Of a stretch of DNA of 64,000 nt, positions 52,303-60,814 are shown piece after piece. The DNA lies in NCBI GenBank assembly GCA_021785695.1, contig JAJYEQ010000003.1:1-64000 (forward strand), in the 5' to 3' direction. The DNA is from Actinomycetes bacterium. GTDB lineage: Bacteria > Actinomycetota > Acidimicrobiia > Acidimicrobiales > RAAP-2. Both the position numbers and the translations under genes were made by a program. Numbering within the stretch: the first letter of the stretch is position 1; each line of letters starts with the position of its first letter. The notes under the pieces were generated by a model. It saw nothing but the letters and a program-made list of their open reading frames with translations. It had not been told where the DNA came from and made no database searches.

Positions 52303-53279
52303 GAGTCGTGCTCCATCAGCTGGTCCAGCGTCCACAGGACCCGGTCCACCGAGGGCCGGAACTCGTCCTCGATCTTGGAGGCCGGGTAGGGGACGTAGAA
52401 GGCGCTCACCCGGGTGGCCGGAGCACGCAGCGAGTAGAAGCAGCGCTCCTGGATCGCGGCGACGATCTCGGAGCCCACCGACGCGATCGGCGGCGCCTCC
52501 TGGATCACCAGCAGGCGCCCGGTGCGCTCCACCGACGCCGCCACGGTGTCCAGGTCCATCGGGGAGAGGCCGCGCAGGTCGATCACCTCGAGGTCCCGGC
52601 CCTCCTCGGCCGCCGCCTCGGCGGCCTGCAGGGCCACCTTGACCATCGACCCGTAGGCGACGACGGTCACGTCCCGGCCGGGCCGGCGCACGACGGCGTC
52701 GAAGAGCCCGGCGGGTGGGTGGTCGAGGTCGACCTCGCCGCGGTCCCAGTAGCGGCACTTGGGCTCGCAGAAGATCACCGGGTCGTCGTGGGCGACGGCC
52801 TGCTGGATCATCCAGTAGGCGTCGTTGGGCGTCGAGCAGGCCACCACCCGCAGGCCCGCCGTGTGGACGAAGTAGGCCTCGGGGCTCTCGGAGTGGTGCT
52901 CGACGGCGCCGATGCCGCCCTGGAAGGGCAGGCGGATCACCAGGCCCATGGTGTAGGCGCCCGCGGAGCGCTTGTGGAGCTTGGCCGCCTGCGAGACGAT
53001 CTGGTCGAAGGCCGGGTAGACGAACCCGTCGAACTGGATCTCCACCACCGTGCGGTAGTCGCGCATCGCCAGGCCCACCGACGTGCCCACGATCGCCGAC
53101 TCGGCCAGGGGCGCGTCGATCACGCGGTCCTCGCCGAAGTCCTTCTGGAGGCCGTCGGTCACGCGGAAGACCCCACCCAGCTTGCCGATGTCCTCGCCCA
53201 GGAGCAGGACGTGGCGATCGGACTCCAGGGCCCGGCGGAGCCCCTCGTTGAGGGCCTTGGCCATGGTCATCGTGGTCAC
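52299..53279 (-). CDS. bkdB: 2-oxoacid dehydrogenase E1 beta
   Basis: 326 aa. Transketolase-like pyrimidine domain (MTMAKALNEGLRRALESDRHVLLLGEDIGKLGGVFRVTDGLQKDFG) and C-terminal domain (VIDLRGLSPMDLDTVAASVERTGRLLVIQEAP). Pairs with E1 alpha to decarboxylate branched-chain 2-oxoacids with TPP. Overlaps both neighbours by 4 nt. Confidence 0.93.
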   Translation of the reverse strand: MTTMTMAKALNEGLRRALESDRHVLLLGEDIGKLGGVFRVTDGLQKDFGEDRVIDAPLAESAIVGTSVGLAMRDYRTVVEIQFDGFVYPAFDQIVSQAAKLHKRSAGAYTMGLVIRLPFQGGIGAVEHHSESPEAYFVHTAGLRVVACSTPNDAYWMIQQAVAHDDPVIFCEPKCRYWDRGEVDLDHPPAGLFDAVVRRPGRDVTVVAYGSMVKVALQAAEAAAEEGRDLEVIDLRGLSPMDLDTVAASVERTGRLLVIQEAPPIASVGSEIVAAIQERCFYSLRAPATRVSAFYVPYPASKIEDEFRPSVDRVLWTLDQLMEHDS

Positions 53280-54340
53280 GGCGCCACCTCCGTCAAAAAG
53301 GCCGACAGGGTCCGGCGACCCTCCTCCACCCAGGGGTGGGGCTCGGCGTACACGTCATCGAACATCGCGGTAGCCGGTGGCGCATCCATGGCCAGCACGT
53401 CCTCGCGCAACTTCAGCGCCAGCGCGTCGGCCTCCTCGGCGATCTCGGCGAAGCGAGCGGCCCGTACCTGGTGCGAGCGCGCCAGCAGGGCCTTGACCCG
53501 CTCGACGGGGTCACGGTGGCGCCAGACCTCCACGTCGGCCTCGACCCGGTAGCGGGTCGGGTCGTCTGAGGTGGTGTGGGCGCCCATGCGGTAGGTGAAG
53601 GCCTCGATCAGGGTCGGGCCCTCGCCGGCCCGGGCCCGGTCCAGGGCCCGGCGGGTCACCTCGTACATGGCCAGCACGTCGTTGCCGTCCACGCGCACGC
53701 CGGGAAAGCCGAAGCCGTCGGCGCGGTGGTAGAGGGGGATGCGGGTCTGCAGCGACGTCGGCTCGGAGATCGCCCACTGGTTGTTCTGCAGGACGAACAC
53801 CACCGGCGCCTGGAAGGACGCGGCCCACACGAAGGACTCCAGCACGTCGCCCTGGCTGGAGGCCCCGTCGCCGAAGAAGACCATCACGGCCTCGTCGGCC
53901 CCGTCGCGCTGGATGCCCATGGCGTAGCCCACCGCGTGCAGGGTCTGGTCCCCCAGGACCACCGTGGGCAGGGAGTAGCGGTAGCGCCGCGGGTCCCACC
54001 CGCCGGTCACCGTCGCGCGGAAGATGCGGGCCATGTCGGCCGGCGGCACGCCGCGGGTCCAGGCGACCCCGTGCTCGCGGTAGCTGGGGAAGGCGAAGTC
54101 CTGGGGAGCCAGGGCCCGGCCCGCGCCGATCTGCGCGGCCTCCTGACCCTGCAGCGGTGCCCACAGGGCCAATTGGCCCTGGCGCTGCAGTGACGTCGCC
54201 TCGTTGCACAGTCGCCGCACGATCACCATGTCGCGGTAGAAGCCGAGGATCTCGTCGCGCGTCAGCGATGACTCGTAGTCGTCGCTCTGGCGGCGCTCAC
54301 CCTCGGGCGTCAGCAGCTGGATCAGCTCCTCGCCCCCCAT
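53276..54340 (-). CDS. bkdA: 2-oxoacid dehydrogenase E1 alpha
   Basis: 354 aa. TPP-binding motif GDGASSQGDVLESFVWAASFQAPVVFVLQNN is complete. The start MVIVRRLCNEATSLQRQGQLALWAPLQGQEAAQIG and HTTSDDPTRYR fit the branched-chain (or pyruvate) E1 alpha. Together with E1 beta and E2 it should feed branched-chain acyl-CoA to fatty acid synthesis or oxidation. No E3 gene is in the operon. GGAGG 3 nt before ATG 54340. Confidence 0.92.
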   Translation of the reverse strand: MGGEELIQLLTPEGERRQSDDYESSLTRDEILGFYRDMVIVRRLCNEATSLQRQGQLALWAPLQGQEAAQIGAGRALAPQDFAFPSYREHGVAWTRGVPPADMARIFRATVTGGWDPRRYRYSLPTVVLGDQTLHAVGYAMGIQRDGADEAVMVFFGDGASSQGDVLESFVWAASFQAPVVFVLQNNQWAISEPTSLQTRIPLYHRADGFGFPGVRVDGNDVLAMYEVTRRALDRARAGEGPTLIEAFTYRMGAHTTSDDPTRYRVEADVEVWRHRDPVERVKALLARSHQVRAARFAEIAEEADALALKLREDVLAMDAPPATAMFDDVYAEPHPWVEEGRRTLSAFLTEVAP

Positions 54341-54391
54341 GACCCTCCTTCAATTAGGCCAACGGACACCCTACTCCCGTACCATACGGTG

Positions 54392-55612
54392 GTGCCTCGC
54401 GTGCTGGTGGACCTGGGGCCCTTGCGGCAGCATCGAGACTTTCGCCTGCTCATCTCGGGCCAGTTCGTGTCGCTGCTGGGCTCGAACCTGACCCTGGTCG
54501 CCGTCCCCTACCAGGTGTACCTGCTGACCCACTCGAGCCTGTGGGTGGGCACGGCCAGCCTCCTGCAGCTGCCCCCGCTGGTCGCGGGCTCGCTGTGGGG
54601 TGGCGTGCTGGGGGACCGCTTCGACCGCCGCGTCTTGTTCGTGGCCAGCTCGTTGGTGCTGGCCCTGCTCAGCGCGGCCCTGGCCCTCAACGTCCACGGG
54701 GGCGACCTGGCGAGCCTCCTGTCCCTGGCGGCCCTGGCCGCGGGGGCGGGCGGCTTCGCCGGTCCCGTGCGCACCGCGACCATCCCCATCCTGGTGGGCG
54801 CCGACGAGCTGGTGGCCGCCTACTCGGTCAACCAGGTCATCGTGAACATCGCCGCCGTGGTCGGCGCCGCCGTGGCCGGGGTGCTGATCGCGGCCGTCGG
54901 CCTGACCGCGTGCTACGCCCTGGACGCGGCGAGCTTCGCCGTGCTGGCGCTGGCGACGTCCCGGATGCGCCCCCTGCCCCCGTCGGGCGACCACGCCGGC
55001 GTCCCCCTGTCGCACGCGCTGGTCGACGGGTTCCGCTACATCCGCGACAACCCCATCGCCCAGGCCGTCTACCTCGTCGACCTCACCGCGATGGTCTTCG
55101 GCCTGCCCCGGGCGCTGTTCCCGGCCGTGGCCCTCACCATCTACCACGGTGGGGCGCGCACCGTGGGCCTGCTCTACGCGGCCCCCGGCGTGGGGGCCCT
55201 GGTGATGGCGCTCGGCACCGGCTGGATCGCCCACGTGCGCCGCCGGGGCCGCCTGGTCATCATCGTGGTCGTGGGCTGGGGCCTGTGCATGGCCCTCTTC
55301 GGGCTGGTGCCCGCGGCGGCGGTGGGGCTGGCCTGCCTGGCCGTGGCGGGCGCGACGGACGTGATCTCGACGGTCCTGCGCAACACGATCCTCCAGGGCG
55401 CCATCACCGACGAGTACCGCAGCCGGGTCTCGGCGATCCAGCTGGCCGTCGTGACCGGCGGGCCGCGCCTCGGGGACCTGGAGGCCGGCGCGGTGGCCAC
55501 GGCCACCTCGACCGAGTTCTCGATCGTCTCAGGCGGGCTGGCCTGCGTCCTGGGAGCGATCCTGCTGGCGCGCTGGCGCCCCACCTTCTGGCACGCCAGC
55601 GCGGACCGCTAG
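54392..55612 (+). CDS. MFS transporter (MFS_3 / enterobactin-exporter-like)
   Basis: 406 aa, 12 helices. FRLLISGQFVSLLGSNLTLVAVPYQVYLLTHSSLWVG and GGVLGDRFDRRVLFVASSLVLALL are typical of the MFS_3/EntS-like family. Substrate unknown. GTG 54392 is 6 nt after TACCAT (54380-54385), which is part of the palindrome CCGTACCATACGG; another GTG lies at 54389. Its 3' end overlaps the end of rlmN by 84 bp on the opposite strand. Confidence 0.85.
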   Translation: MPRVLVDLGPLRQHRDFRLLISGQFVSLLGSNLTLVAVPYQVYLLTHSSLWVGTASLLQLPPLVAGSLWGGVLGDRFDRRVLFVASSLVLALLSAALALNVHGGDLASLLSLAALAAGAGGFAGPVRTATIPILVGADELVAAYSVNQVIVNIAAVVGAAVAGVLIAAVGLTACYALDAASFAVLALATSRMRPLPPSGDHAGVPLSHALVDGFRYIRDNPIAQAVYLVDLTAMVFGLPRALFPAVALTIYHGGARTVGLLYAAPGVGALVMALGTGWIAHVRRRGRLVIIVVVGWGLCMALFGLVPAAAVGLACLAVAGATDVISTVLRNTILQGAITDEYRSRVSAIQLAVVTGGPRLGDLEAGAVATATSTEFSIVSGGLACVLGAILLARWRPTFWHASADR

Positions 55613-56629
55613 GCGCCGGCGCCCCCGCGTCACGGTGGCCAGCTGGCCGCAGGCCGCCGCGATCGAGCGCCCCCGCGTTTCGCGCACGGTGGCGTTGACG
55701 CCCAACTGCTCGAGCTGGTCGCGCACCGCGCGCACCCGCTCGGGAGTCGAGCCCCGCACCGGGTAGCCGGGCGTGGGGTTGAGGGGGATCAGGTTGACGT
55801 GGGCCCGCAGCGGGCGCGCGAAGTCGGCCAGCTCGTCGATGGTCGCCGGGGTGTCGTTGACGCCGTCGATCAGCGCCCACTCCAGGCTCAGGCGCCGGCC
55901 CGTCGCCTCGGTCCAGTGCCGGCAGGCCGCGTGGAGCCGCTCGAGCGGGTAGCGCCGGTTGAGCGGGACCAGCTGGTCGCGCAGGGCGTCGTTGGCCGCG
56001 TGGAGGCTGACGGCCAGGGTGAGCGCCAGGCCCTCTCCGGCCAGGCGCTCCAGGGCCGGGACCACGCCGACCGTCGACACCGTCAGGTGCCGGGCGCTCA
56101 GGTGGCGCGCCTCGTGCAGCCGGTGCAGGGCTCCCACGGTCGCCGCGTAGTTGGCCAGGGGCTCGCCCATGCCCATGAACACGACGTTGCTCAGGCGCCG
56201 CGGGGCGGCCAGGCGGGCCGCGACCAGCACCTGCTCGACGATCTCGCCGGCGCTCAGATGGCGCGTGAAGCCCGCCTGGCCGGTCGCGCAGAACGAGCAC
56301 CCCATGGCGCAGCCGGCCTGGCTGGACACGCACACGGTGACCCGGTCGCGGTAGGCCATCAGCACGGTCTCGATCGTGGCGCCGTCGGGGAGGGCGAACA
56401 CCCACTTGCGCGTCGCCCCGCGATCGCTGTGGACCTCGGCGTGGGGGCGCAGGCCGGCCGAGAACTGGCCGGCCAGGCGCTCGCGCAGGGCCCGCGGGAC
56501 GGTCGTGACCTGCTCGAGGGGCAGGGCCTCGTCGTAGAGCCCGTGCCAGAGCTGGTCGACCCGGTAGCGCGGCTCGTCGGCCAGCACCTCGGCCAGCTGC
56601 GCGCGGTCCAGGTCGTAGAGGGAGGCCAC
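55529..56629 (-). CDS. rlmN: 23S rRNA (adenine-2503) methyltransferase RlmN
   Basis: 366 aa, radical SAM. The cluster motif CAMGCSFCATGQAGF, the MGMGEPLAN string and the catalytic Cys in IAAACGQLA are present. It methylates A2503 of 23S rRNA and tRNA A37. The last 35 residues (after ACGQLATV) are basic, Gln-rich and coincide with the overlap onto the MFS gene, so they may be extra. GTG 56629 is 6 nt after TAGCCT. Confidence 0.95.
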   Translation of the reverse strand: MASLYDLDRAQLAEVLADEPRYRVDQLWHGLYDEALPLEQVTTVPRALRERLAGQFSAGLRPHAEVHSDRGATRKWVFALPDGATIETVLMAYRDRVTVCVSSQAGCAMGCSFCATGQAGFTRHLSAGEIVEQVLVAARLAAPRRLSNVVFMGMGEPLANYAATVGALHRLHEARHLSARHLTVSTVGVVPALERLAGEGLALTLAVSLHAANDALRDQLVPLNRRYPLERLHAACRHWTEATGRRLSLEWALIDGVNDTPATIDELADFARPLRAHVNLIPLNPTPGYPVRGSTPERVRAVRDQLEQLGVNATVRETRGRSIAAACGQLATVTRGRRRLAVRAGVPEGGAPARQQDRSQDAGQPA

Positions 56630-56688
56630 AGGCGCAGGCTACCGGGACCCCGCCTGCGCCCCGAGGGTGCGCGTCCCCCTAACGTGAT

Positions 56689-56701
56689 TGACTACTAGTC
56701 A
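56689..56701. promoter_or_regulatory. 13-bp palindrome upstream of the SDR gene
   Basis: TGACTACTAGTCA is a perfect palindrome (centre C) 26 bp before ATG 56727, the kind of site bound by TetR-family regulators of acyl-CoA metabolism. No candidate regulator gene is adjacent. Confidence 0.5.
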
Positions 56702-56726
56702 GTAACTCTTCAGCAAGGAGACGGAC

Positions 56727-57503
56727 ATGGAACTTCGCGGCACCTCAGCCATCGTGACGGGCGGGGCGTCTGGCCTCGGCGAGGCGACGGCGCACGCCCT
56801 GGCCGCCCGCGGCGCCCGGGTGGTGGTCGCCGACCTCAACGACACGCGCGGACCCGAGGTGGCCACCGCGGTCGGAGGCGTCTACGCGCACTGCGACGTC
56901 ACCAGCACCGACCAGGTCATCGCCGCCCTCGAGCAGGCCCGGGGACTGGCTCCCCTGTGGTCGGTCGTCAACTGCGCCGGGATCGGCTGGGCCACGCGCA
57001 CCATCGGCAAGGACGGCGAGTACGCCTCGGCCCATGACCTGGACCTGTACCGCAAGGTGATCGAGATCAACCTGGTGGGCACGTTCAACGTGTGCCGGCT
57101 GGGCGCCACCGCGATGAGCCACAACGACCCCGACCCCGACGGCCAGCGCGGCGCCATCGTGAACACCGCCTCGGTGGCCGCCGAGGACGGGCAGATCGGC
57201 CAGGTGGCCTACTCGTCGTCCAAGGGAGGCATCGTCGGCCTGACGCTGCCCCTGGCCCGCGACCTGGCCGTGGTGGGCGTGCGCGTCAACTGCATCCTGC
57301 CCGGGCTGATCGACACGCCGATCTACGGCAGCGGCCCCCAGTCCGAGGAGTTCAAGGCGCACCTGGGCCAAGGGGTCCTGTTCCCCAAGCGCCTGGGCCA
57401 CGCCACCGAGTACGCCAGCCTGGCCGTCGAGCTGCTCACCAACAGCTACATGAACGCCGAGTCGATCCGCCTGGACGCCGGGATCCGGATGCAGCCCAAA
57501 TAG
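56727..57503 (+). CDS. SDR-family 3-hydroxyacyl-CoA dehydrogenase-like
   Basis: 258 aa. TGGASGLGEATAHAL Rossmann motif, VNCAGIGWA, and YSSSKGG with a preceding Ser. The sequence AIVNTASVAAEDGQIGQVAYSSSKGGIVGLTLPLARDLAVVGVRVNCILPGLIDTPI is close to 17-beta-HSD10 / 3-hydroxy-2-methylbutyryl-CoA dehydrogenase. AAGGAG 8 nt before ATG. Function in branched-chain or fatty acyl-CoA oxidation is likely. Confidence 0.85.
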   Translation: MELRGTSAIVTGGASGLGEATAHALAARGARVVVADLNDTRGPEVATAVGGVYAHCDVTSTDQVIAALEQARGLAPLWSVVNCAGIGWATRTIGKDGEYASAHDLDLYRKVIEINLVGTFNVCRLGATAMSHNDPDPDGQRGAIVNTASVAAEDGQIGQVAYSSSKGGIVGLTLPLARDLAVVGVRVNCILPGLIDTPIYGSGPQSEEFKAHLGQGVLFPKRLGHATEYASLAVELLTNSYMNAESIRLDAGIRMQPK

Positions 57504-57507
57504 CCTT

Positions 57508-57524
57508 CGGGCCCGGCGGGCCCG
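57508..57524. terminator. Short hairpin between convergent genes
   Basis: CGGGCCC (57508-57514), loop GGC, GGGCCCG (57518-57524), between the stop codons at 57503 and 57528; could serve both genes. Confidence 0.5.
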
Positions 57525-57527
57525 GGC

Positions 57528-58898
57528 TCAGAAGTTGTGCGAGTCGGCCACGTTGTCGAAGCGGGCGAACTCGCCGCGCCAGGTCAGGTGCACCGTGCGC
57601 GTGGGGCCGTTGCGGTTCTTGCCCACGATGACCTCGGCGTCCGACTTGAGGTCGTTGGGCACGTCGGCGTACTGCTCGGGCCGGAACAGGAACAAGACCA
57701 CGTCGGCGTCCTGCTCCAGGGAGCCGGACTCGCGCAGGTCGGACATGATGGGCCGCTTGTCGGCTCGCTCCTCGAGCTTGCGCGACAGCTGGGACAGCGC
57801 GATCACGGGACACTCCAGCTCCCGGGCCAGGATCTTGAGGGACCGGCTCATGTCGGACACCTCGACCTGCCGGTTCTCGGCGCGCGAGCGTGACGACATC
57901 AGCTGGAGGTAGTCCACGATCACGACCCCGAGGTCGCCCTGCTGCTGCTTGAAGCGGCGGGCCCGGGCCCGCACGTCCATGACGGTGAGGGCCGGGTTGT
58001 CGTCGATGAAGATCCGGGCCGACTGCAGGAAGCCGAAGGCCTCGTGGGCCCGGTTCCAGTCGCCCTCGGTGAGGTCGCCGGTGCGCAGCTTGGACGAGTC
58101 GATGCGGGCGGTCGAGGCCAGGATGCGCTCGGCGAGCTCCTGGCGGCTCATCTCCAGGGAGAAGAACAGCGCGGGCCGGAGCACCACGGCGCCCACGTGC
58201 ACCAGGATCCCCAGCGCGAAGGCGGTCTTGCCCGCCGAGGGACGCGCCCCGATGATGGTCAGGCTGTTCGACTGGAGCCCCTGGAGGACCCGGTCGAGCC
58301 CCTCGTAGCCCGTGGCCAGACCGTTGAGCTGCCCGCGCGTCTCGCCGCGGGTCTCCAGGATGTCGGCCTCGGCCAGGAGCAGCCGCTGGAGGGGCGACAC
58401 CGTGTCGGCCTGGTGGTTGTCGGCGATCGCATTGATCTTGCGCTCGGCCTCGTCGATCAGCCCGATGACGTCGTCGGTGGGCCGGTAGGCCTCGTCGACG
58501 ATCTCGGTGGCCACGCCGATCAGGCGGCGCTGCTGGGCCTTGTCGCGCACCAGCGCCGCGTAGTACTGCGCGTTGCTGGTCGAGGGGGTGTTGAGCTGCA
58601 GCGAGGCCAGGACGGACAGCTCGATCGCCCCGGCACCGTGCTCTTGGAGCTTGGCCTGCACGGTCACGTAGTCGACGGGCTCGCCCGCCGCCGCCAGCGC
58701 CACGATCGCCCGGAAGATCTGGCCGTGGAGGGGTCGGTAGAAGTCGACCTCCTCGACGGTCTCGGCCGCGGCGCTGACCGCATCGGGCGACAGCAGCATC
58801 GCGCCGATCAGCGACTCCTCGGCCTCCAGCGCGTGGGGGGGCACGCGGCTCCCCCCGGAAACCAGGGATGTCCCCCGCTCGGACTCAACCTGCGTCAT
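57528..58898 (-). CDS. dnaB: Replicative DNA helicase DnaB
   Basis: 456 aa. N-terminal domain (PPHALEAEESLIGAMLLSPDAV), Walker A ARPSAGKTAFAL, Walker B VIVDYLQLM, and the C-terminal VIALSQLSRKLEERADKRPIMSDLRESGSLEQDADVVLFLFRPEQY. No intein interrupts it. Lies downstream of rplI in the usual actinobacterial order, separated by 113 bp. Confidence 0.97.
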   Translation of the reverse strand: MTQVESERGTSLVSGGSRVPPHALEAEESLIGAMLLSPDAVSAAAETVEEVDFYRPLHGQIFRAIVALAAAGEPVDYVTVQAKLQEHGAGAIELSVLASLQLNTPSTSNAQYYAALVRDKAQQRRLIGVATEIVDEAYRPTDDVIGLIDEAERKINAIADNHQADTVSPLQRLLLAEADILETRGETRGQLNGLATGYEGLDRVLQGLQSNSLTIIGARPSAGKTAFALGILVHVGAVVLRPALFFSLEMSRQELAERILASTARIDSSKLRTGDLTEGDWNRAHEAFGFLQSARIFIDDNPALTVMDVRARARRFKQQQGDLGVVIVDYLQLMSSRSRAENRQVEVSDMSRSLKILARELECPVIALSQLSRKLEERADKRPIMSDLRESGSLEQDADVVLFLFRPEQYADVPNDLKSDAEVIVGKNRNGPTRTVHLTWRGEFARFDNVADSHNF

Positions 58899-59011
58899 AA
58901 GACCTCAACGGTCGCCGAACTCCCCTGTGCCCATCAAGAGCAACAACGTGTGCATTTGGCTGTGACTTACCACACCACCACTGTGGCGCGCGGGTGTGAC
59001 AGCCCGTGGGC

Positions 59012-59461
59012 TCAGCTGGCCGCGACGACCTCGACGCCGACGGTCGCCACCACGTCGCCGAAGAGCGACACGGTCACCTCAGCGGGGCCGACCGCCTTGA
59101 GGTGCTCGGCCATGTGCACGGAGGATCGCTCGACGCTCACGCCGGTGGCCGCCCGCAGAGCGGCCGCCACGTCCGCCTCGGTCACCGAGCCAAAGAGGCG
59201 TCCGGTGGTCCCGGCGCGCGCCGTGATGGTCACCCGGGACGACTCCAGGGCCGCCTTCTGGACCAGGGCGGCGTCGCGGGTGCGCGCGTCGCGCAGATCG
59301 CGCGACCGGCGCATCGATGCGGCCTGGGAGGCCATGGTGTCCGTAGCCCGCAGGGCCACCCCGGTGGGCAACAGGAAGTTACGGGCGTACCCGGCGGCCA
59401 CCTCGACCACCTCGCCGCGCCGGCCCAGGCCGGCGACGTCGTCACGCAGCAGGACCTGCAT
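59012..59461 (-). CDS. rplI: Ribosomal protein bL9
   Basis: 149 aa. [40 protein letters not shown] is the canonical N-terminal domain; the C-terminal domain is intact. ATG 59461 overlaps the rpsR stop (TGATG) with GAGGAGG upstream; a GTG one codon earlier is less likely. Confidence 0.96.
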   Translation of the reverse strand: MQVLLRDDVAGLGRRGEVVEVAAGYARNFLLPTGVALRATDTMASQAASMRRSRDLRDARTRDAALVQKAALESSRVTITARAGTTGRLFGSVTEADVAAALRAATGVSVERSSVHMAEHLKAVGPAEVTVSLFGDVVATVGVEVVAAS

Positions 59462-59913
59462 CACTCCTCCTCACCCGTCAGGGCCGCCACCGTCTCGCTG
59501 GCGTCGTCGACCACCGCGTCGTCGACCTCCACGACCTCGACCTCCCCGACCTCCTCGACCGACCCGGCACGAGCGGCATCGCGGTCGGGACGCGGCCCGC
59601 GACCGCGGTCGTCACGGCCGCGACCACCACGCCGCTCCGTGACGGTGCGCTGGGTGTAGGGCAGCAGGGCGAGCTCGCGAGCCGTCTTGATGGCCTCGCC
59701 CACGTCGCGCTGGTGCTGCTGGCAGTTGCCGGTCACGCGGCGGCCACGAATCTTGCCGCGGTCCGAGATGTACTTGCGCAGCTGGGCCAGGTCCTTGTAG
59801 TCGACCGACGACACGCCCTGCTGGCAGAACGCGCAGGGCTTCTTCTTCATCCCGCGGCGCGGGTCCAGCTTGGGAGCGCGCTTGGGGGGCTTGGGATTGT
59901 TGATGCGAGGCAT
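59461..59913 (-). CDS. rpsR: Ribosomal protein bS18 with acidic C-terminal extension
   Basis: 150 aa. Residues about 20-90 are bS18: [11 protein letters not shown] (zinc-type CxxC), [51 protein letters not shown]. bS18 normally ends soon after; here about 60 extra residues follow, first Arg/Gly-rich and then acidic ([21 protein letters not shown]). TAATG overlap with ssb. The CxxC form is usually accompanied by a cysteine-free paralogue elsewhere. Confidence 0.95.
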   Translation of the reverse strand: MPRINNPKPPKRAPKLDPRRGMKKKPCAFCQQGVSSVDYKDLAQLRKYISDRGKIRGRRVTGNCQQHQRDVGEAIKTARELALLPYTQRTVTERRGGRGRDDRGRGPRPDRDAARAGSVEEVGEVEVVEVDDAVVDDASETVAALTGEEE

Positions 59914-60359
59914 TAGAAGGGCTCCTCATCGAAGGTGTAGGGCGTGGGGTCGTGGGGTCGGGCGCTCGCGGGGCGCTCTTCGCGGGCCGGGGCGTCCGGG
60001 CGCGGCGTGCGCGTCACCACCGCGGTGGCGAAGCGCAGCGACGGCGCGATCTCGTCGGCGTTGATCTCGACGACCGAGCGCTTCTCGCCGTTGTCGGTCT
60101 CCCAGCTGCGCTGCTCGAGCCGGCCGGTCACGACGACCCGCGTGCCCTTGGCCAGCGAGTTGGCGGCGTTCTCGGCCAGGGCACCGTATCCGGTCACCTC
60201 GAAGTACGAGACGCGCTCCTCCCACTCCTGGGTCGTGCGATTCTGCCAGCGGCGGTTCACGGCGATGGAGATGCGCACCGCCGCCTGGCCGCTGTTGAGG
60301 AACTTGAGTTCCGGGTCCCGCGTCATGTTGCCGACCACGGTGATGGAGTTGTCCGGCAT
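59913..60359 (-). CDS. ssb: Single-stranded DNA-binding protein
   Basis: 148 aa. OB fold [80 protein letters not shown]. The acidic tip is YTFDEEPF, shorter than the usual DDDIPF but with the terminal Pro-Phe. Confidence 0.96.
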   Translation of the reverse strand: MPDNSITVVGNMTRDPELKFLNSGQAAVRISIAVNRRWQNRTTQEWEERVSYFEVTGYGALAENAANSLAKGTRVVVTGRLEQRSWETDNGEKRSVVEINADEIAPSLRFATAVVTRTPRPDAPAREERPASARPHDPTPYTFDEEPF

Positions 60360-60387
60360 GGGTGTCTCCTTGATCTCGCTGGGTTGC

Positions 60388-60705
60388 TTAGGCCGGCACC
60401 GGGCTGGTGCGGCCGGCGCGCTCGTTGCGCCGCAGGATCTTGAAGCGCAGGACCTCGTCGCTCAGGGTCAAGATGCGGTGCAGCTCGTCCACCGTGGACG
60501 CCGTTCCCGCGAACTCCACCACGACGTAGTAGCCCTCCTTGCGCTTCTTGATCTCGTACGCCAACGCGCGCTTCCCCCAACGGTCGAGGGCGCCCACGGT
60601 GCCGTCATGGGCCCGAATGGTGTCTAGGGCTCGATCCAAGGACGTCTGGATCGTCTGGGCGTCCACCGTCGTGTCGAACACGATCATGGTCTCGTAGGGC
60701 CTCAT
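60388..60705 (-). CDS. rpsF: Ribosomal protein bS6
   Basis: 105 aa. MRPYETMIVFDTTVDAQTIQTSLDRAL, WGKRALAYEIKKRKEGYYVVVEFAG and a basic C terminus (RFKILRRNERAGR) are typical. First gene of rpsF-ssb-rpsR-rplI. Confidence 0.96.
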   Translation of the reverse strand: MRPYETMIVFDTTVDAQTIQTSLDRALDTIRAHDGTVGALDRWGKRALAYEIKKRKEGYYVVVEFAGTASTVDELHRILTLSDEVLRFKILRRNERAGRTSPVPA

Positions 60706-60814
60706 GGCCTGTTCCTTTCCCTCTGGTCCGGCTCCGCCGGGCTCCGTGAACTACGGAGCAGGGTTGCCCGTCAGCGACGGGAGGACAAGTCTACCGCGCC
60801 CGGCGAGGGGGCGG

